Counted from the stretch's first letter, positions 1 to 6,790 are shown. The stretch is DNA of 12,447 nucleotides from Verrucomicrobiota bacterium (GCA_018896395.1 JAHIMN010000286.1:1-12447), one strand, 5' to 3'. The notes: generated by a model from the sequence alone, not told the origin. A program made the numbers and translations.

Positions 1-30
1 CCATCGCAAAAGTCTCCAGCCTTAGGTGGA

Positions 31-45
31 TCCGCCTTCGGCGGA
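31..45. repeat. Short perfect GC hairpin (TCCGCC-TTC-GGCGGA)
   Basis: A 6-bp perfect stem with a TTC loop lies near the window edge, ahead of the AT-rich leader of the kelch gene. It has no T-run after it, so it is not a classical terminator on its own. It may be a remnant of an intergenic repeat or part of the end of an upstream unit outside the window. Nothing else recognisable lies in bases 1-60. Confidence 0.4.
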
Positions 46-60
46 AACCATGCACCACAA

Positions 61-97
61 TGCAAGGGGCGCAAAAAGTCTCATCTTTTTACTTGCA
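61..97. repeat. Nested inverted repeat overlapping a candidate -35
   Basis: TGCAAG (61-66) pairs with CTTGCA (92-97), and inside it AAAAAG (73-78) pairs with CTTTTT (85-90). The right outer arm overlaps the proposed -35 hexamer of the kelch promoter. It could be a terminator-like hairpin for an upstream transcript (CTTTTT tail) or an operator. The pairing is visible in the sequence; either function is inference. Confidence 0.4.
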
Positions 98-121
98 TTC
101 AAACGTATGCCCCATTATAAC
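93..121 (+). promoter_or_regulatory. Candidate sigma70 promoter for the kelch gene
   Basis: TTGCAT (93-98), a 17-bp spacer and TATAAC (116-121). The -10 matches 5 of 6 consensus positions and the -35 matches only TTG. The surroundings are clearly AT-rich compared with the GC-rich genes. Transcription would start near 128, giving a leader of about 118 nt that contains the inverted repeat at 144-182. Confidence 0.4.
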
Positions 122-143
122 ACATTTATTCATTTATTATATA

Positions 144-182
144 AATTGGTCGATGTCCACAGAAGGCATAGCTCGACCAGTT
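144..182 (+). repeat. Leader hairpin upstream of the kelch gene
   Basis: AATTGGTCGA (144-153) and TCGACCAGTT (173-182) can pair over 10 positions with one T-G wobble, leaving a 19-nt loop. GTTAG (180-184) and CTAAC (203-207) offer a competing helix that shares bases with the first. If the promoter at 93-121 is right, this sits in the 5' UTR. No known riboswitch class is recognised. Confidence 0.35.
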
Positions 183-245
183 AGTGTTGCACTTGCTACT
201 GGCTAACAAGGTATGTTTCAAAAAAAACTATAGGAGGAACTGGGC

Positions 246-2369
246 ATGAACCATAGAGCTCTAAAAGCAATCATATTTGCCGGTCTTATTGCAACGCAGG
301 TGAATATAATTTCAGCGCCGGCGGGCGGCGCGACGTTATCCACTAATGCTGCCTGGACCTGGATGAAGGGCGCAACGACGACCAATCAGAACGGGACCTA
401 CGGCACGCAGGGCGTGCCGGCCGCAGCCAACATGCCCGGCGCACGCGAAAACACGGTATCGTGGATGGACAGCACCGGCGCGTTGTGGCTCTTCGGCGGC
501 TTAGGCTACTCCGCCTCGGGGGGGACGGGCAAACTCAATGATCTGTGGAAATACGACCCGGCAACAACGAACTGGACCTGGATGAAGGGCGCGAATACTA
601 CTAACCAGCCCGGGACCTACGGCACGTTGGGTGTGCCCGCCGTCGCCAACACGCCCGGCGCGCGCAATAACGCGGTATCATGGACGGACAGCACCGGCGC
701 GCTATGGCTCTTCGGCGGCTGGGGCTACCCCGCCTCGGGAAATCAGGGCGTCCTCAACGACCTGTGGAAATACGACCCGGCAACAACGAACTGGACCTGG
801 ATGAAGGGCGTAACGACGACCAACCAGACCGGGACCTACGGCACGCAGGGCGTGCCGGCCCCAGCCAACACACCCGGCGCGCGCCATTGCGCGACATCAT
901 GGACGGACGGTTCGGACGCGCTGTGGCTCTTCGGCGGCTGGGGTTACCCCGCCTCGGGAAGTACGGGCTACCTCAACGACCTGTGGAAATACGACCCGGC
1001 CACAACGAACTGGACCTGGATGAAGGGCGCAACGACGACCAACCAGATCGGGACCTACGGCACGCAGGGCGTGCCGGTCCCAGCCAACACGCCCGGCGCA
1101 CGCGAAAACACGGTATCGTGGATGGACAGCGCCGGCGCATTGTGGCTCTTCGGCGGCTGGGGCTACCCCGCCTCGGGAAGTACGGGCTACCTCAACGACC
1201 TGTGGAAATACGACCCGGCCACAACAAACTGGACCTGGATGAAGGGCACGAACATCGTCGCCCAGAACGGGACCTACGGCACGCAGGGCGTGCCGTCCCC
1301 AGCCAACACGCCCGGCACGCGCAATAACGCGGTATCATGGAAGGCCGGCTCGGGCGCGCTATGGCTCTTCGGCGGCTACGGCTACCCCGCATCGGGAAAT
1401 CAGAGCGTCCTCAACGACCTGTGGAAATACGACCCGGCCACAACGAACTGGACTTGGATGAAGGGCACTAATATCATTAGCCAGAACGGGACCTACGGCA
1501 CGCAGGGCGTGCCGGCCACAGCCAACACACCCGGCGCGCGCTATTGCGCGGTATCATGGACGGACGGTTCGGGCGCGCTGTGGCTCTTCGGCGGCTGGGG
1601 CTACCCCGCCTCGGGGAGTTGGGGCTACCTCAACGACCTGTGGAAATACGACGTCGGCGGCGGGATTTCGCTTGACACGCATGCGCTGGTCTTCAGCGCC
1701 ACGTGCCAGGGTGTCAACCCGGCGGCGCAGATGATTGGCATAACTAACGTCGGCTGGAGCGGGTTCACCTACACGAACGTCATCACCTACAGCGCGGGGG
1801 CATCGGGATGGCTGACGGTGTTGCCGGCTGACGGCGCTGTCGCCCTGAACGGCGCAACAACCCTGACCAACCATGTTAACATCTCCGGCCTTGGCGCGGG
1901 CACATACTACGCGACCAACCAGGTCGTCGCCGACGCGACCAACAGCCCGCAAACCGTGGTGGTCACGCTGAAGGTGACCGGGCCGCTGATCACCGCCAAC
2001 GGTCTGGCGGGAGATGTGTATCTTGACAGCGGCGATCCAGTTACGATCGCCGTTCAGATGATGAATATGGAACCTTATCTCGGAGTTGAAGTTGACTGGT
2101 GGGTTATTGCCTTCGCGCATTCCGGTGCATGGTATTACCTGAACAGCGCCTTGCAATGGACGCCGACGCTTTTCAGCGGCGACCTGGCGGCTTTCCACCC
2201 CGCCTATCAGGGGCCGCTCTTCAATCTCTCTTCCACGCCGGTGTTGAACGGATTTCAACTGCTCCAAGGAACCTATGACTTCTGGTTCGCCGTCGATTAT
2301 CCCATGGACGGCATCCTGAACCTAAACGGTCCGATCCTATATGACAATGTGACCGTTATCGTGCAGTAA
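246..2369 (+). CDS. Exported six-repeat kelch-like beta-propeller protein
   Basis: 707 residues, probably secreted or surface-associated. The start is supported by AGGAGG at 232-237, 8 nt before ATG. Residues 1 to about 28 look like a Sec signal peptide (basic start, hydrophobic core, then Ala/Gly-rich). Residues 36-474 hold six 73-residue units carrying WTWMKG, PGAR, GALWLFGG and LNDLWKYDP motifs, matching the bacterial kelch family in which each unit makes one propeller blade; six units could close a propeller. Residues about 475-585 look like a BACON or Ig-like beta domain (GWLTVLPADG), and about 586-707 form an Asp/Trp/Tyr-rich domain I do not recognise. No sorting tail, lipobox or catalytic residues are seen. 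Kelch propellers usually bind glycans or proteins, so the ligand here is unknown. The gene stands alone, ending 2 bp from convergent surE. Confidence 0.85.
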   Translation: MNHRALKAIIFAGLIATQVNIISAPAGGATLSTNAAWTWMKGATTTNQNGTYGTQGVPAAANMPGARENTVSWMDSTGALWLFGGLGYSASGGTGKLNDLWKYDPATTNWTWMKGANTTNQPGTYGTLGVPAVANTPGARNNAVSWTDSTGALWLFGGWGYPASGNQGVLNDLWKYDPATTNWTWMKGVTTTNQTGTYGTQGVPAPANTPGARHCATSWTDGSDALWLFGGWGYPASGSTGYLNDLWKYDPATTNWTWMKGATTTNQIGTYGTQGVPVPANTPGARENTVSWMDSAGALWLFGGWGYPASGSTGYLNDLWKYDPATTNWTWMKGTNIVAQNGTYGTQGVPSPANTPGTRNNAVSWKAGSGALWLFGGYGYPASGNQSVLNDLWKYDPATTNWTWMKGTNIISQNGTYGTQGVPATANTPGARYCAVSWTDGSGALWLFGGWGYPASGSWGYLNDLWKYDVGGGISLDTHALVFSATCQGVNPAAQMIGITNVGWSGFTYTNVITYSAGASGWLTVLPADGAVALNGATTLTNHVNISGLGAGTYYATNQVVADATNSPQTVVVTLKVTGPLITANGLAGDVYLDSGDPVTIAVQMMNMEPYLGVEVDWWVIAFAHSGAWYYLNSALQWTPTLFSGDLAAFHPAYQGPLFNLSSTPVLNGFQLLQGTYDFWFAVDYPMDGILNLNGPILYDNVTVIVQ
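354..1667 (+). repeat. Six in-frame tandem 219-bp repeats in the kelch gene
   Basis: The marker TGGACYTGG recurs at 354, 573, 792, 1011, 1230 and 1449, an exact 219-bp period with no indels. Large blocks are nucleotide-identical between units, including synonymous positions. Variation is concentrated in a few codons: after MKG, around the residue pair after PGAR (EN, NN, HC, EN, NN, YC), after GALWLFGG, and after ASG (GTGK, NQGV, STGY, STGY, NQSV, SWGY). This points to recent duplication or homogenisation by recombination. Confidence 0.95.
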
Positions 2370-2371
2370 GC

Positions 2372-3136
2372 TTACAGGGTTAGGTTCCAATCCCTCAGCT
2401 TCGGCAGAACGGCGGTGTGGGTCAGGTCAAACCAGATGGGCGTCAGTGACACAAACCCGTCGGCCAGCGCCTGGATATCGGTGCCGGCGGTATCCCCGAT
2501 GATCCTCAGTTCGCCGTCCATCCAGTAATAGGTGTCCCCGCGCGGGTTGGTGCGCTTGTGAAAAATTTCGGCGAACCGCGAGCGCCCCACGCGTGTTACC
2601 GCCAGGCCCTTGACTTGGTCCAGCGGCCGGTTGGGCACATTGACGTTGAGCAAGGTGTCCGCGGGCAGGCCGCGGGCAATAATTTCCTGCGTTAACCGGC
2701 GCGCGACGTGCGCGGCTGTTTCCCAGAGCGGGTCCTCAAATGTTGCCAGCGAAATCGCCATACTGGGGATGCCGAGAATCGCGCCCTCCGTGGCGGCCGA
2801 AACCGTGCCGGAATAAATCACGCTGATGCCCACGTTCGGCCCCAGGTTAATGCCGCTGATAATCAGGTCCGGCGGCCGTTCCATCAGCACCGTGACGGCC
2901 AGCTTGATGCAGTCGGCCGGGGTACCCACCACGGCATAGCCCTTGAACTGCGCATTGCGTCGGACCCGCTTGATTTTAATCGGATTCGAAAGCGTGATGG
3001 CATGGCCCACGGCGCTCTGCTCGGCATCGGGCGCGACCACGGTAACCTCGCCGATGTCCCGCACGGCCTCGTAGAGCGCCATAATCCCGGGCGCGTAAAT
3101 ACCATCGTCGTTGCAAATCAGAATATGAGGTTTCAT
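2372..3136 (-). CDS. surE: 5'/3'-nucleotidase SurE
   Basis: 254 residues. SurE proteins are metal-dependent phosphatases that dephosphorylate nucleoside 5'- and 3'-monophosphates and short polyphosphates, in the cytoplasm. The family signature is complete: an N-terminal ICNDDGIYAPG with the metal-binding Asp10-Asp11 pair, PDAEQSAVGHAITL with Ser41, GTPADC at 71-76, and SGINLGPNVGISVIYSGTV with Asn97. The usual family length is about 250. I chose ATG at 3134-3136 because it places the NDDG motif at the normal distance. An in-frame TTG three codons upstream is possible, and neither has a clear ribosome binding site. It is transcribed divergently from nifU and convergently with the kelch gene, so it appears to be a single-gene unit. 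surE is often next to pcm, nlpD or rpoS in proteobacteria; none is here. Confidence 0.95.
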   Translation of the reverse strand: MKPHILICNDDGIYAPGIMALYEAVRDIGEVTVVAPDAEQSAVGHAITLSNPIKIKRVRRNAQFKGYAVVGTPADCIKLAVTVLMERPPDLIISGINLGPNVGISVIYSGTVSAATEGAILGIPSMAISLATFEDPLWETAAHVARRLTQEIIARGLPADTLLNVNVPNRPLDQVKGLAVTRVGRSRFAEIFHKRTNPRGDTYYWMDGELRIIGDTAGTDIQALADGFVSLTPIWFDLTHTAVLPKLRDWNLTL

Positions 3137-3204
3137 GGTGCTCAATGGATAAGATCACAGAGTATCACAGTGCGACATAAACGCAACCTGTCTTCAGGGA
3201 TTTT

Positions 3205-3305
3205 GGCATGGTTCACGGTTCAACGGTTCACGGTTACGGGAGTGTCGGATTTCGGGCAAAAAACCCAACCATGAACCACTCAACCGTGAACCGTTGAACC
3301 ATGCC
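3205..3305. repeat. Long inverted repeat of GGTTCA-type units between surE and nifU
   Basis: GGTTCAACGGTTCACGGTT (3217-3235) is an exact 19-bp reverse complement of 3282-3300. An outer 11-bp pair, GGCATGGTTCA (3205-3215) with TGAACCATGCC (3295-3305), also matches and shares its right end with the first. The arms are themselves built of GGTTCA(A)CGGTTCAC units, and a further related stretch (GGTTCATGGTTCAACGGGG) follows at 3352-3370. The intervening 46 nt show no gene. It could form a cruciform, act as a bidirectional terminator or operator, or be a small repeat element. Confidence 0.7.
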
Positions 3306-3315
3306 GGGATTTTTA

Positions 3316-3344
3316 TGGATATCAGCCGGAGAACGGTGTATATT
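3316..3344 (+). promoter_or_regulatory. Candidate promoter for nifU-nifS
   Basis: TGGATA (3316-3321, 4 of 6 to TTGACA), a 17-bp spacer and TATATT (3339-3344, 5 of 6). The predicted start near 3351 leaves a leader of about 30 nt that holds the GGGGAGA ribosome binding site of nifU. The long inverted repeat lies immediately upstream. No Rrf2/IscR-type operator was identified. Confidence 0.35.
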
Positions 3345-3380
3345 TCGCAATGGTTCATGGTTCAACGGGGAGAGAAGGGA

Positions 3381-4226
3381 ATGTGGGACTATACGGATAA
3401 AGTGCTGGATCACTTCCGCAATCCGCGGAACGTGGGAACCCTTAAGGATCCGGATGGCGTGGGTGAAGTCGGCTCCATGGCCTGCGGCGACGCGTTGAAG
3501 CTGGTCTTTAAGCTGGATAAGCGTGGTCGCATTGCGGACGTCAAGTTTCAAACCTTTGGCTGTGCCAGCGCCATTGCCTCCTCCTCGGCCCTGACCGAGA
3601 TGATCAAGGGGCTCACGCTGGAGGAAGCCGAAAAAGTCACCAACCAGGACATCGCCAATTTTCTGGGCGGTCTGCCGGAGCAGAAAATGCACTGCTCGGT
3701 CATGGGCCGCGAAGCCCTGGAGGTGGCCATCGCCAACTACCGCACCGGTAAAACTTCCAAAAAAATCCTGGAAGGCAAGGTCGTTTGCCACTGCTTCGGC
3801 GTGACTGAGGATGAAATCGTGCGCGTGGTCCGCGAAAATCGGCTGACGACCGTCGAACAGGTGACCAACTACTGCAAGGCGGGCGGCGGGTGCGGCAAGT
3901 GCCGGGGCGAGATCGAGGCGATCATCACCCGCATTCGCGGCGAAGAGCCGGCCGCGGCCGTGGCGCCGCAATCCTGCCCGCGCCTGACCACGCTCCAGAA
4001 GATCAGGCTTATCGAGGAAACCATGGAGAAGGAAATCCGGCCCGCGCTCAAAAAAGACGGCGGCGACATCGAGCTGATGGACGTGGTGGATAATCGGGTG
4101 GTGGTGGCCCTGCGCGGGATGTGCGCCAATTGCCAGGTGGCGCAGTTCACCTTGAAGGATGTGGTGGAAGCCAAGTTGCGGGAATTCGTGGCGCCAAACC
4201 TCGTGGTTGAGGAGGCCCACCCATGA
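3381..4226 (+). CDS. nifU: Three-domain NifU iron-sulfur cluster scaffold
   Basis: 281 residues. NifU receives sulfur from NifS, assembles [2Fe-2S] and [4Fe-4S] clusters and passes them to apoproteins in the cytoplasm. All three domains are present: an IscU-like scaffold (residues 1 to about 125, ligand Cys35, Cys61, Cys105), a central Bfd-type [2Fe-2S] domain (about 133-182; Cys136-x-Cys138, then Cys171-x2-Cys174, with Cys165 also nearby), and a C-terminal Nfu domain (about 205-278) with CANC at 248-251. I chose ATG 3381 because family members begin MWDY-like and GGGGAGA at 3367-3373 is well placed; a longer frame begins with TTG at 3294 but would translate the inverted repeat. Its stop overlaps the nifS start (ATGA). 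No nitrogenase genes are in view, so a housekeeping role is as likely as nitrogen fixation. Confidence 0.95.
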   Translation: MWDYTDKVLDHFRNPRNVGTLKDPDGVGEVGSMACGDALKLVFKLDKRGRIADVKFQTFGCASAIASSSALTEMIKGLTLEEAEKVTNQDIANFLGGLPEQKMHCSVMGREALEVAIANYRTGKTSKKILEGKVVCHCFGVTEDEIVRVVRENRLTTVEQVTNYCKAGGGCGKCRGEIEAIITRIRGEEPAAAVAPQSCPRLTTLQKIRLIEETMEKEIRPALKKDGGDIELMDVVDNRVVVALRGMCANCQVAQFTLKDVVEAKLREFVAPNLVVEEAHP

Positions 4227-5380
4227 GAACCGTGTACTTGGACAACAATGCCACCACCCAGCCGGCCCCGGAAGTGATCGAGGCCATGTTGCCATTTTTC
4301 ACGGAGCTGTGGGGCAATCCCTCCAGTATGCACGTGTTCGGCGGTCAGGTGCGCCGTCACGTGGAGTTGGCGCGCGCGCAGGTGGCCGAGCTGATCGGCG
4401 CGGATCCTTCGGAAATCCTGTTCACGAGTTGTGGCACCGAAAGCGACAACATGGCCATTCGCGGCGCGGTCGAAGCCGCTTCCCCCCCGGTTAATGTCAT
4501 TACCACCCGCGTGGAGCATCCGGCCGTCCTGGAGCCGTGCCGCATGTTGAAGGAGCGCGGGGTTCCCGTCATCGAGCTGGAGGTGGATGACAAGGGCCAG
4601 ATCCGCCTTGACGATTTGCGGCTGGCCCTGAGCCGGGGCCGCGCCGTGGTCAGCCTGATGTGGGCCAACAACGAGACCGGCGTGATCTTTCCAATGGCGG
4701 AAGCCACGGAGCTGGTCAAGGCCTCCGGAGGAATTATGCACACCGACGCCATCCAAGCAGCGGGTAAACTGCCGATTGATGTCCGGCGTTTGCCGGTGGA
4801 CCTGCTTTCGCTTTCCGGCCATAAGTTGCATGCGCCCAAGGGCATAGGGGTGCTGTTCATCCGCCGCGGCACGCGCATACGTCCTTTGCTCCTGGGCGGG
4901 CACCAGGAAAACGGCAAGCGGGGCGGCACCGAAAACGTGCCGTACATTGTCGGCCTGGGGCACGCTTGCGAACTGGCCGCCCGGGCGCTGGGCGACGAGA
5001 TGACGCGCGTGGCGACCTTGCGCGATCGCCTGCAGGCGGGCATCCAGGCCGCGTGTCCGGACGTGCGTTTGAACGGCGATGAAGCGCAGCGCCTGCCCAA
5101 CACGCTCAACATCAGCTTTCAGTATATCGAGGGCGAATCCATTCTGTATCACCTGAGCGATTGCGGGATCGCGGCCTCATCCGGCTCGGCCTGCACGTCG
5201 GGTTCGCTGGAACCCTCGCATGTGATTCGGGCCATGGGCGTGCCGTTCATGGCGGCCCACGGCTCGATCCGGTTCAGCCTCAGCCGCTACAATACGGCGG
5301 CGGATATTGAGTACGTCCTGAAAAACTTGCCGCCTATCATAAAAAAACTGCGGGCCATTTCCCCCTTCGCCGCGCCGTGA
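4223..5380 (+). CDS. nifS: NifS-type cysteine desulfurase
   Basis: 385 residues. A PLP enzyme converting L-cysteine to L-alanine while forming an enzyme persulfide that feeds NifU. Family landmarks: the YLDNNATTQP start, VEHPAV with His99 stacking on PLP, HTDAIQAAGK with Asp175, the SGHKLHAPKG motif with Schiff-base Lys201, and SSGSACTSGSLEPSHV with catalytic Cys324. The length and the SSGSACTSG loop fit the NifS/IscS group (class I) rather than SufS. ATG 4223 overlaps the nifU stop by 4 nt and is preceded by GAGGAGG at 4209-4215, so the two proteins should be made in coupled amounts. Together they form a self-contained NIF-type assembly pair; no hscA, hscB, fdx or suf genes follow within the window. 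Confidence 0.95.
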   Translation: MRTVYLDNNATTQPAPEVIEAMLPFFTELWGNPSSMHVFGGQVRRHVELARAQVAELIGADPSEILFTSCGTESDNMAIRGAVEAASPPVNVITTRVEHPAVLEPCRMLKERGVPVIELEVDDKGQIRLDDLRLALSRGRAVVSLMWANNETGVIFPMAEATELVKASGGIMHTDAIQAAGKLPIDVRRLPVDLLSLSGHKLHAPKGIGVLFIRRGTRIRPLLLGGHQENGKRGGTENVPYIVGLGHACELAARALGDEMTRVATLRDRLQAGIQAACPDVRLNGDEAQRLPNTLNISFQYIEGESILYHLSDCGIAASSGSACTSGSLEPSHVIRAMGVPFMAAHGSIRFSLSRYNTAADIEYVLKNLPPIIKKLRAISPFAAP

Positions 5381-5385
5381 TAGCA

Positions 5386-5415
5386 ACAGGAAGCATGGTC
5401 ACAGGAAGCATGGTC
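5386..5415 (+). repeat. Tandem duplicate of a 15-bp unit after nifS
   Basis: ACAGGAAGCATGGTC occurs at 5386-5400 and again at 5401-5415, and CAGGAAGCAT recurs at 5437-5446. The second copy runs straight into the left arm of the 19-bp inverted repeat. It starts just after the nifS stop and has no coding potential of its own. Confidence 0.75.
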
Positions 5416-5597
5416 AATGGTTGATGGTCAATGAAGCAGGAAGCATACAATTTTTATAGCTGGACCAATGGCAGGCACGGTAACATGTTCCGGCAAGACC
5501 CGTCGGTTGACAGATTGATCCATTGCACAGGAACGTTCGTTGGCCGTGTATTTGTCTCGGGCCATGCTATCCGCATCAACCATCAACCATTGACCAT
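5410..5597. repeat. 19-bp exact inverted repeat of GGTCAATGGTTGATGG units between nifS and exbB
   Basis: ATGGTCAATGGTTGATGGT (5410-5428) is the exact reverse complement of 5579-5597, with 150 nt between. The right side continues as TGACCATTGACC, so each arm is itself a short imperfect tandem of GGTCAAT/GGTTGAT units. The right arm contains the -35 of the exbB promoter. The intervening DNA shows no credible gene. It resembles in style the inverted repeat before nifU, though the units differ. Confidence 0.8.
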
Positions 5598-5618
5598 TGA
5601 CCATTTCCCCGTTATAAT
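5590..5618 (+). promoter_or_regulatory. Near-consensus sigma70 promoter for exbB-exbD-tonB
   Basis: TTGACC (5590-5595), a 17-bp spacer and a perfect TATAAT (5613-5618). The -35 lies inside the right arm of the inverted repeat at 5410-5597. The predicted start is near 5625, only a few bases before the first ATG at 5628, and no Shine-Dalgarno sequence is visible, so the message may be leaderless or nearly so. Confidence 0.7.
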
Positions 5619-5627
5619 GCACGAAAC

Positions 5628-6374
5628 ATGAATACAATGCTTTTTTTCCTGCCAATGTTTCCCCAAGCGGACTTGGTGGACGCTTTCCTGCGGGCTAACA
5701 CGGCCGGTAAAGCGCTGGTGGTCCTGCTCTTGATCGGGTCGGTGGTGGCCTGGTCCATCATGGTGACCAAGTTCAGGGAATACCGCCGGGCCTACCGCGA
5801 ATCCAAACGCTTTTTGGCGGTTTACCAGGGCGAACCGTATCCCTTGGCCCTGATCTTGAAGCGCCAGAGTTTTCCCGGCTGTCCGCTGTACATGATGTAT
5901 CGCGCGGCTTGTCGGACTCTGCACGGCCTGATCGAGGTGCGCGGCATCAACCCGGCCGAGTGGTTCGGCGGCCAGCCGACGGAATCCACGCCGAAGCTGG
6001 ACGATACGGACATGAAAATCGTACGCAACATCATTGACCAGACGGTGGATGAGCAGGTCATCCAGATAGAGAAAAACGTCGTGGTCCTCGCCACGGCCGT
6101 GACGGCCGCGCCGTTCATCGGGTTGATGGGCACGGTGTGGGGGGTTATGGATGCCTTCGGCGGGCTGGCCATCCAGGGGATGGCGACCATCTCTTCCGTG
6201 GCCCCGGGCATTTCCGGTTCACTGATCACGACGCTCGCCGGCCTGATCGTGGCGCTCCCGTCGCTGATCGCCTACAACATGCTGACCAGCCGCATCCGCA
6301 TTCTGAGCACGATGATGGAACATTTTGCCGAGGAACTGATGGCGGACATTGAACGTCACAGCCTCCGGAAATAG
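5628..6374 (+). CDS. exbB: ExbB/TolQ-type proton channel subunit
   Basis: 248 residues, inner membrane. With ExbD it forms a proton-driven motor that energises TonB or TolA. Three hydrophobic segments match the family: about 26-48, about 150-180 (AAPFIGLMGTVWGVMDAF, conserved Thr169), and about 192-218 (PGISGSLITTLAGLIVALPSLIAYN, Thr201/Thr202). The loop between TM1 and TM2 is long and cytoplasmic, as expected. The start is uncertain: ATG 5628, 5637 and 5655 are all in frame and none has a ribosome binding site; the promoter would begin transcription near 5625. By alignment from memory, the acidic residue of the E. coli GIAEAL motif is Gly197 here (GISGSL). It is followed after 14 nt by exbD and then a TonB-type gene. 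The absence of tolB or pal argues mildly for ExbB over TolQ. Confidence 0.88.
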   Translation: MNTMLFFLPMFPQADLVDAFLRANTAGKALVVLLLIGSVVAWSIMVTKFREYRRAYRESKRFLAVYQGEPYPLALILKRQSFPGCPLYMMYRAACRTLHGLIEVRGINPAEWFGGQPTESTPKLDDTDMKIVRNIIDQTVDEQVIQIEKNVVVLATAVTAAPFIGLMGTVWGVMDAFGGLAIQGMATISSVAPGISGSLITTLAGLIVALPSLIAYNMLTSRIRILSTMMEHFAEELMADIERHSLRK

Positions 6375-6388
6375 GCGAGGAGCCCTTT

Positions 6389-6790
6389 GTGGCCAGACGA
6401 ACCAGGATAACACTCCACGCAGTCAGCGAAATTAACTTGGTCCCCATGCTTGATTTCGCGTTCATACTCCTGACCGTGTTCCTGATTACCTATCCCCTGA
6501 TGGAGCAAGGGGTGCACATTAACCTGCCCCACGGCAAGGCCGCGGAGCTGAAGCCGGATCGCTCCCGAACCGTTAGTGTGCGGTTGGACGGCGCCATCTT
6601 CCTGGACAACCGGCCGGTCACGGAAAGCCAGATGACGGCGGAAATGAATCGCCTGGGCAAAACGGATCCCGCCATCACGGTGTTTGTGCGCGCGGATAAG
6701 GACTTGAAATACAGCCGGGTTATGGATGTCATGCGCATTCTGCACGACGCCGGCCTCAGCAAGATGGCACTGGTATCCCAGGCGGAATAA
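6389..6790 (+). CDS. exbD: ExbD/TolR-type biopolymer transport protein
   Basis: 133 residues, single-pass inner membrane with a periplasmic domain. The start codon is GTG at 6389, supported by GAGGAG at 6376-6381, 7 nt upstream. The N-terminal segment INLVPMLDFAFILLTVFLIT (15-34) is the family transmembrane helix and carries the proton-carrying Asp22, equivalent to the essential Asp of ExbD and TolR. The remainder (about 40-130) is the small periplasmic alpha/beta domain, with the usual VRLDGAIFLDN and VFVRADKDLKYSRVMDVM pattern. It lies 14 nt after exbB and 23 nt before the TonB-type gene, so all three are probably cotranscribed and assemble together. Normal family length; nothing appears truncated. 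Confidence 0.92.
   Translation: MARRTRITLHAVSEINLVPMLDFAFILLTVFLITYPLMEQGVHINLPHGKAAELKPDRSRTVSVRLDGAIFLDNRPVTESQMTAEMNRLGKTDPAITVFVRADKDLKYSRVMDVMRILHDAGLSKMALVSQAE

Noticed and set aside
680..1327. 215-codon alternate frame inside the kelch repeats
   Set aside because: It is periodic only because the 219-bp repeat is a multiple of three; it has no signal or domain.
354..1667. CRISPR array
   Set aside because: The repeats are 219 bp, contiguous and coding; there are no short repeats separated by unique spacers.
3294..3380. 29-residue N-terminal extension of NifU from a TTG codon
   Set aside because: It begins inside the inverted repeat and lacks a ribosome binding site; NifU homologues start at the MWDY-like position.
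3234..4295. 353-codon minus-strand frame opposite nifU
   Set aside because: Mirror image of nifU coding sequence plus the inverted repeat; His/Ala/Gly-rich composition without domains.
3869..5152. Long open frame (427 codons) on the minus strand opposite nifU/nifS
   Set aside because: It lies wholly opposite nifU and nifS, whose catalytic motifs are intact, and its product has no recognisable motif. It is the usual by-product of GC-rich codon use.
5428..5655. Short frames on both strands in the nifS-exbB gap
   Set aside because: They are built from the inverted repeat arms and have no ribosome binding sites or protein features.
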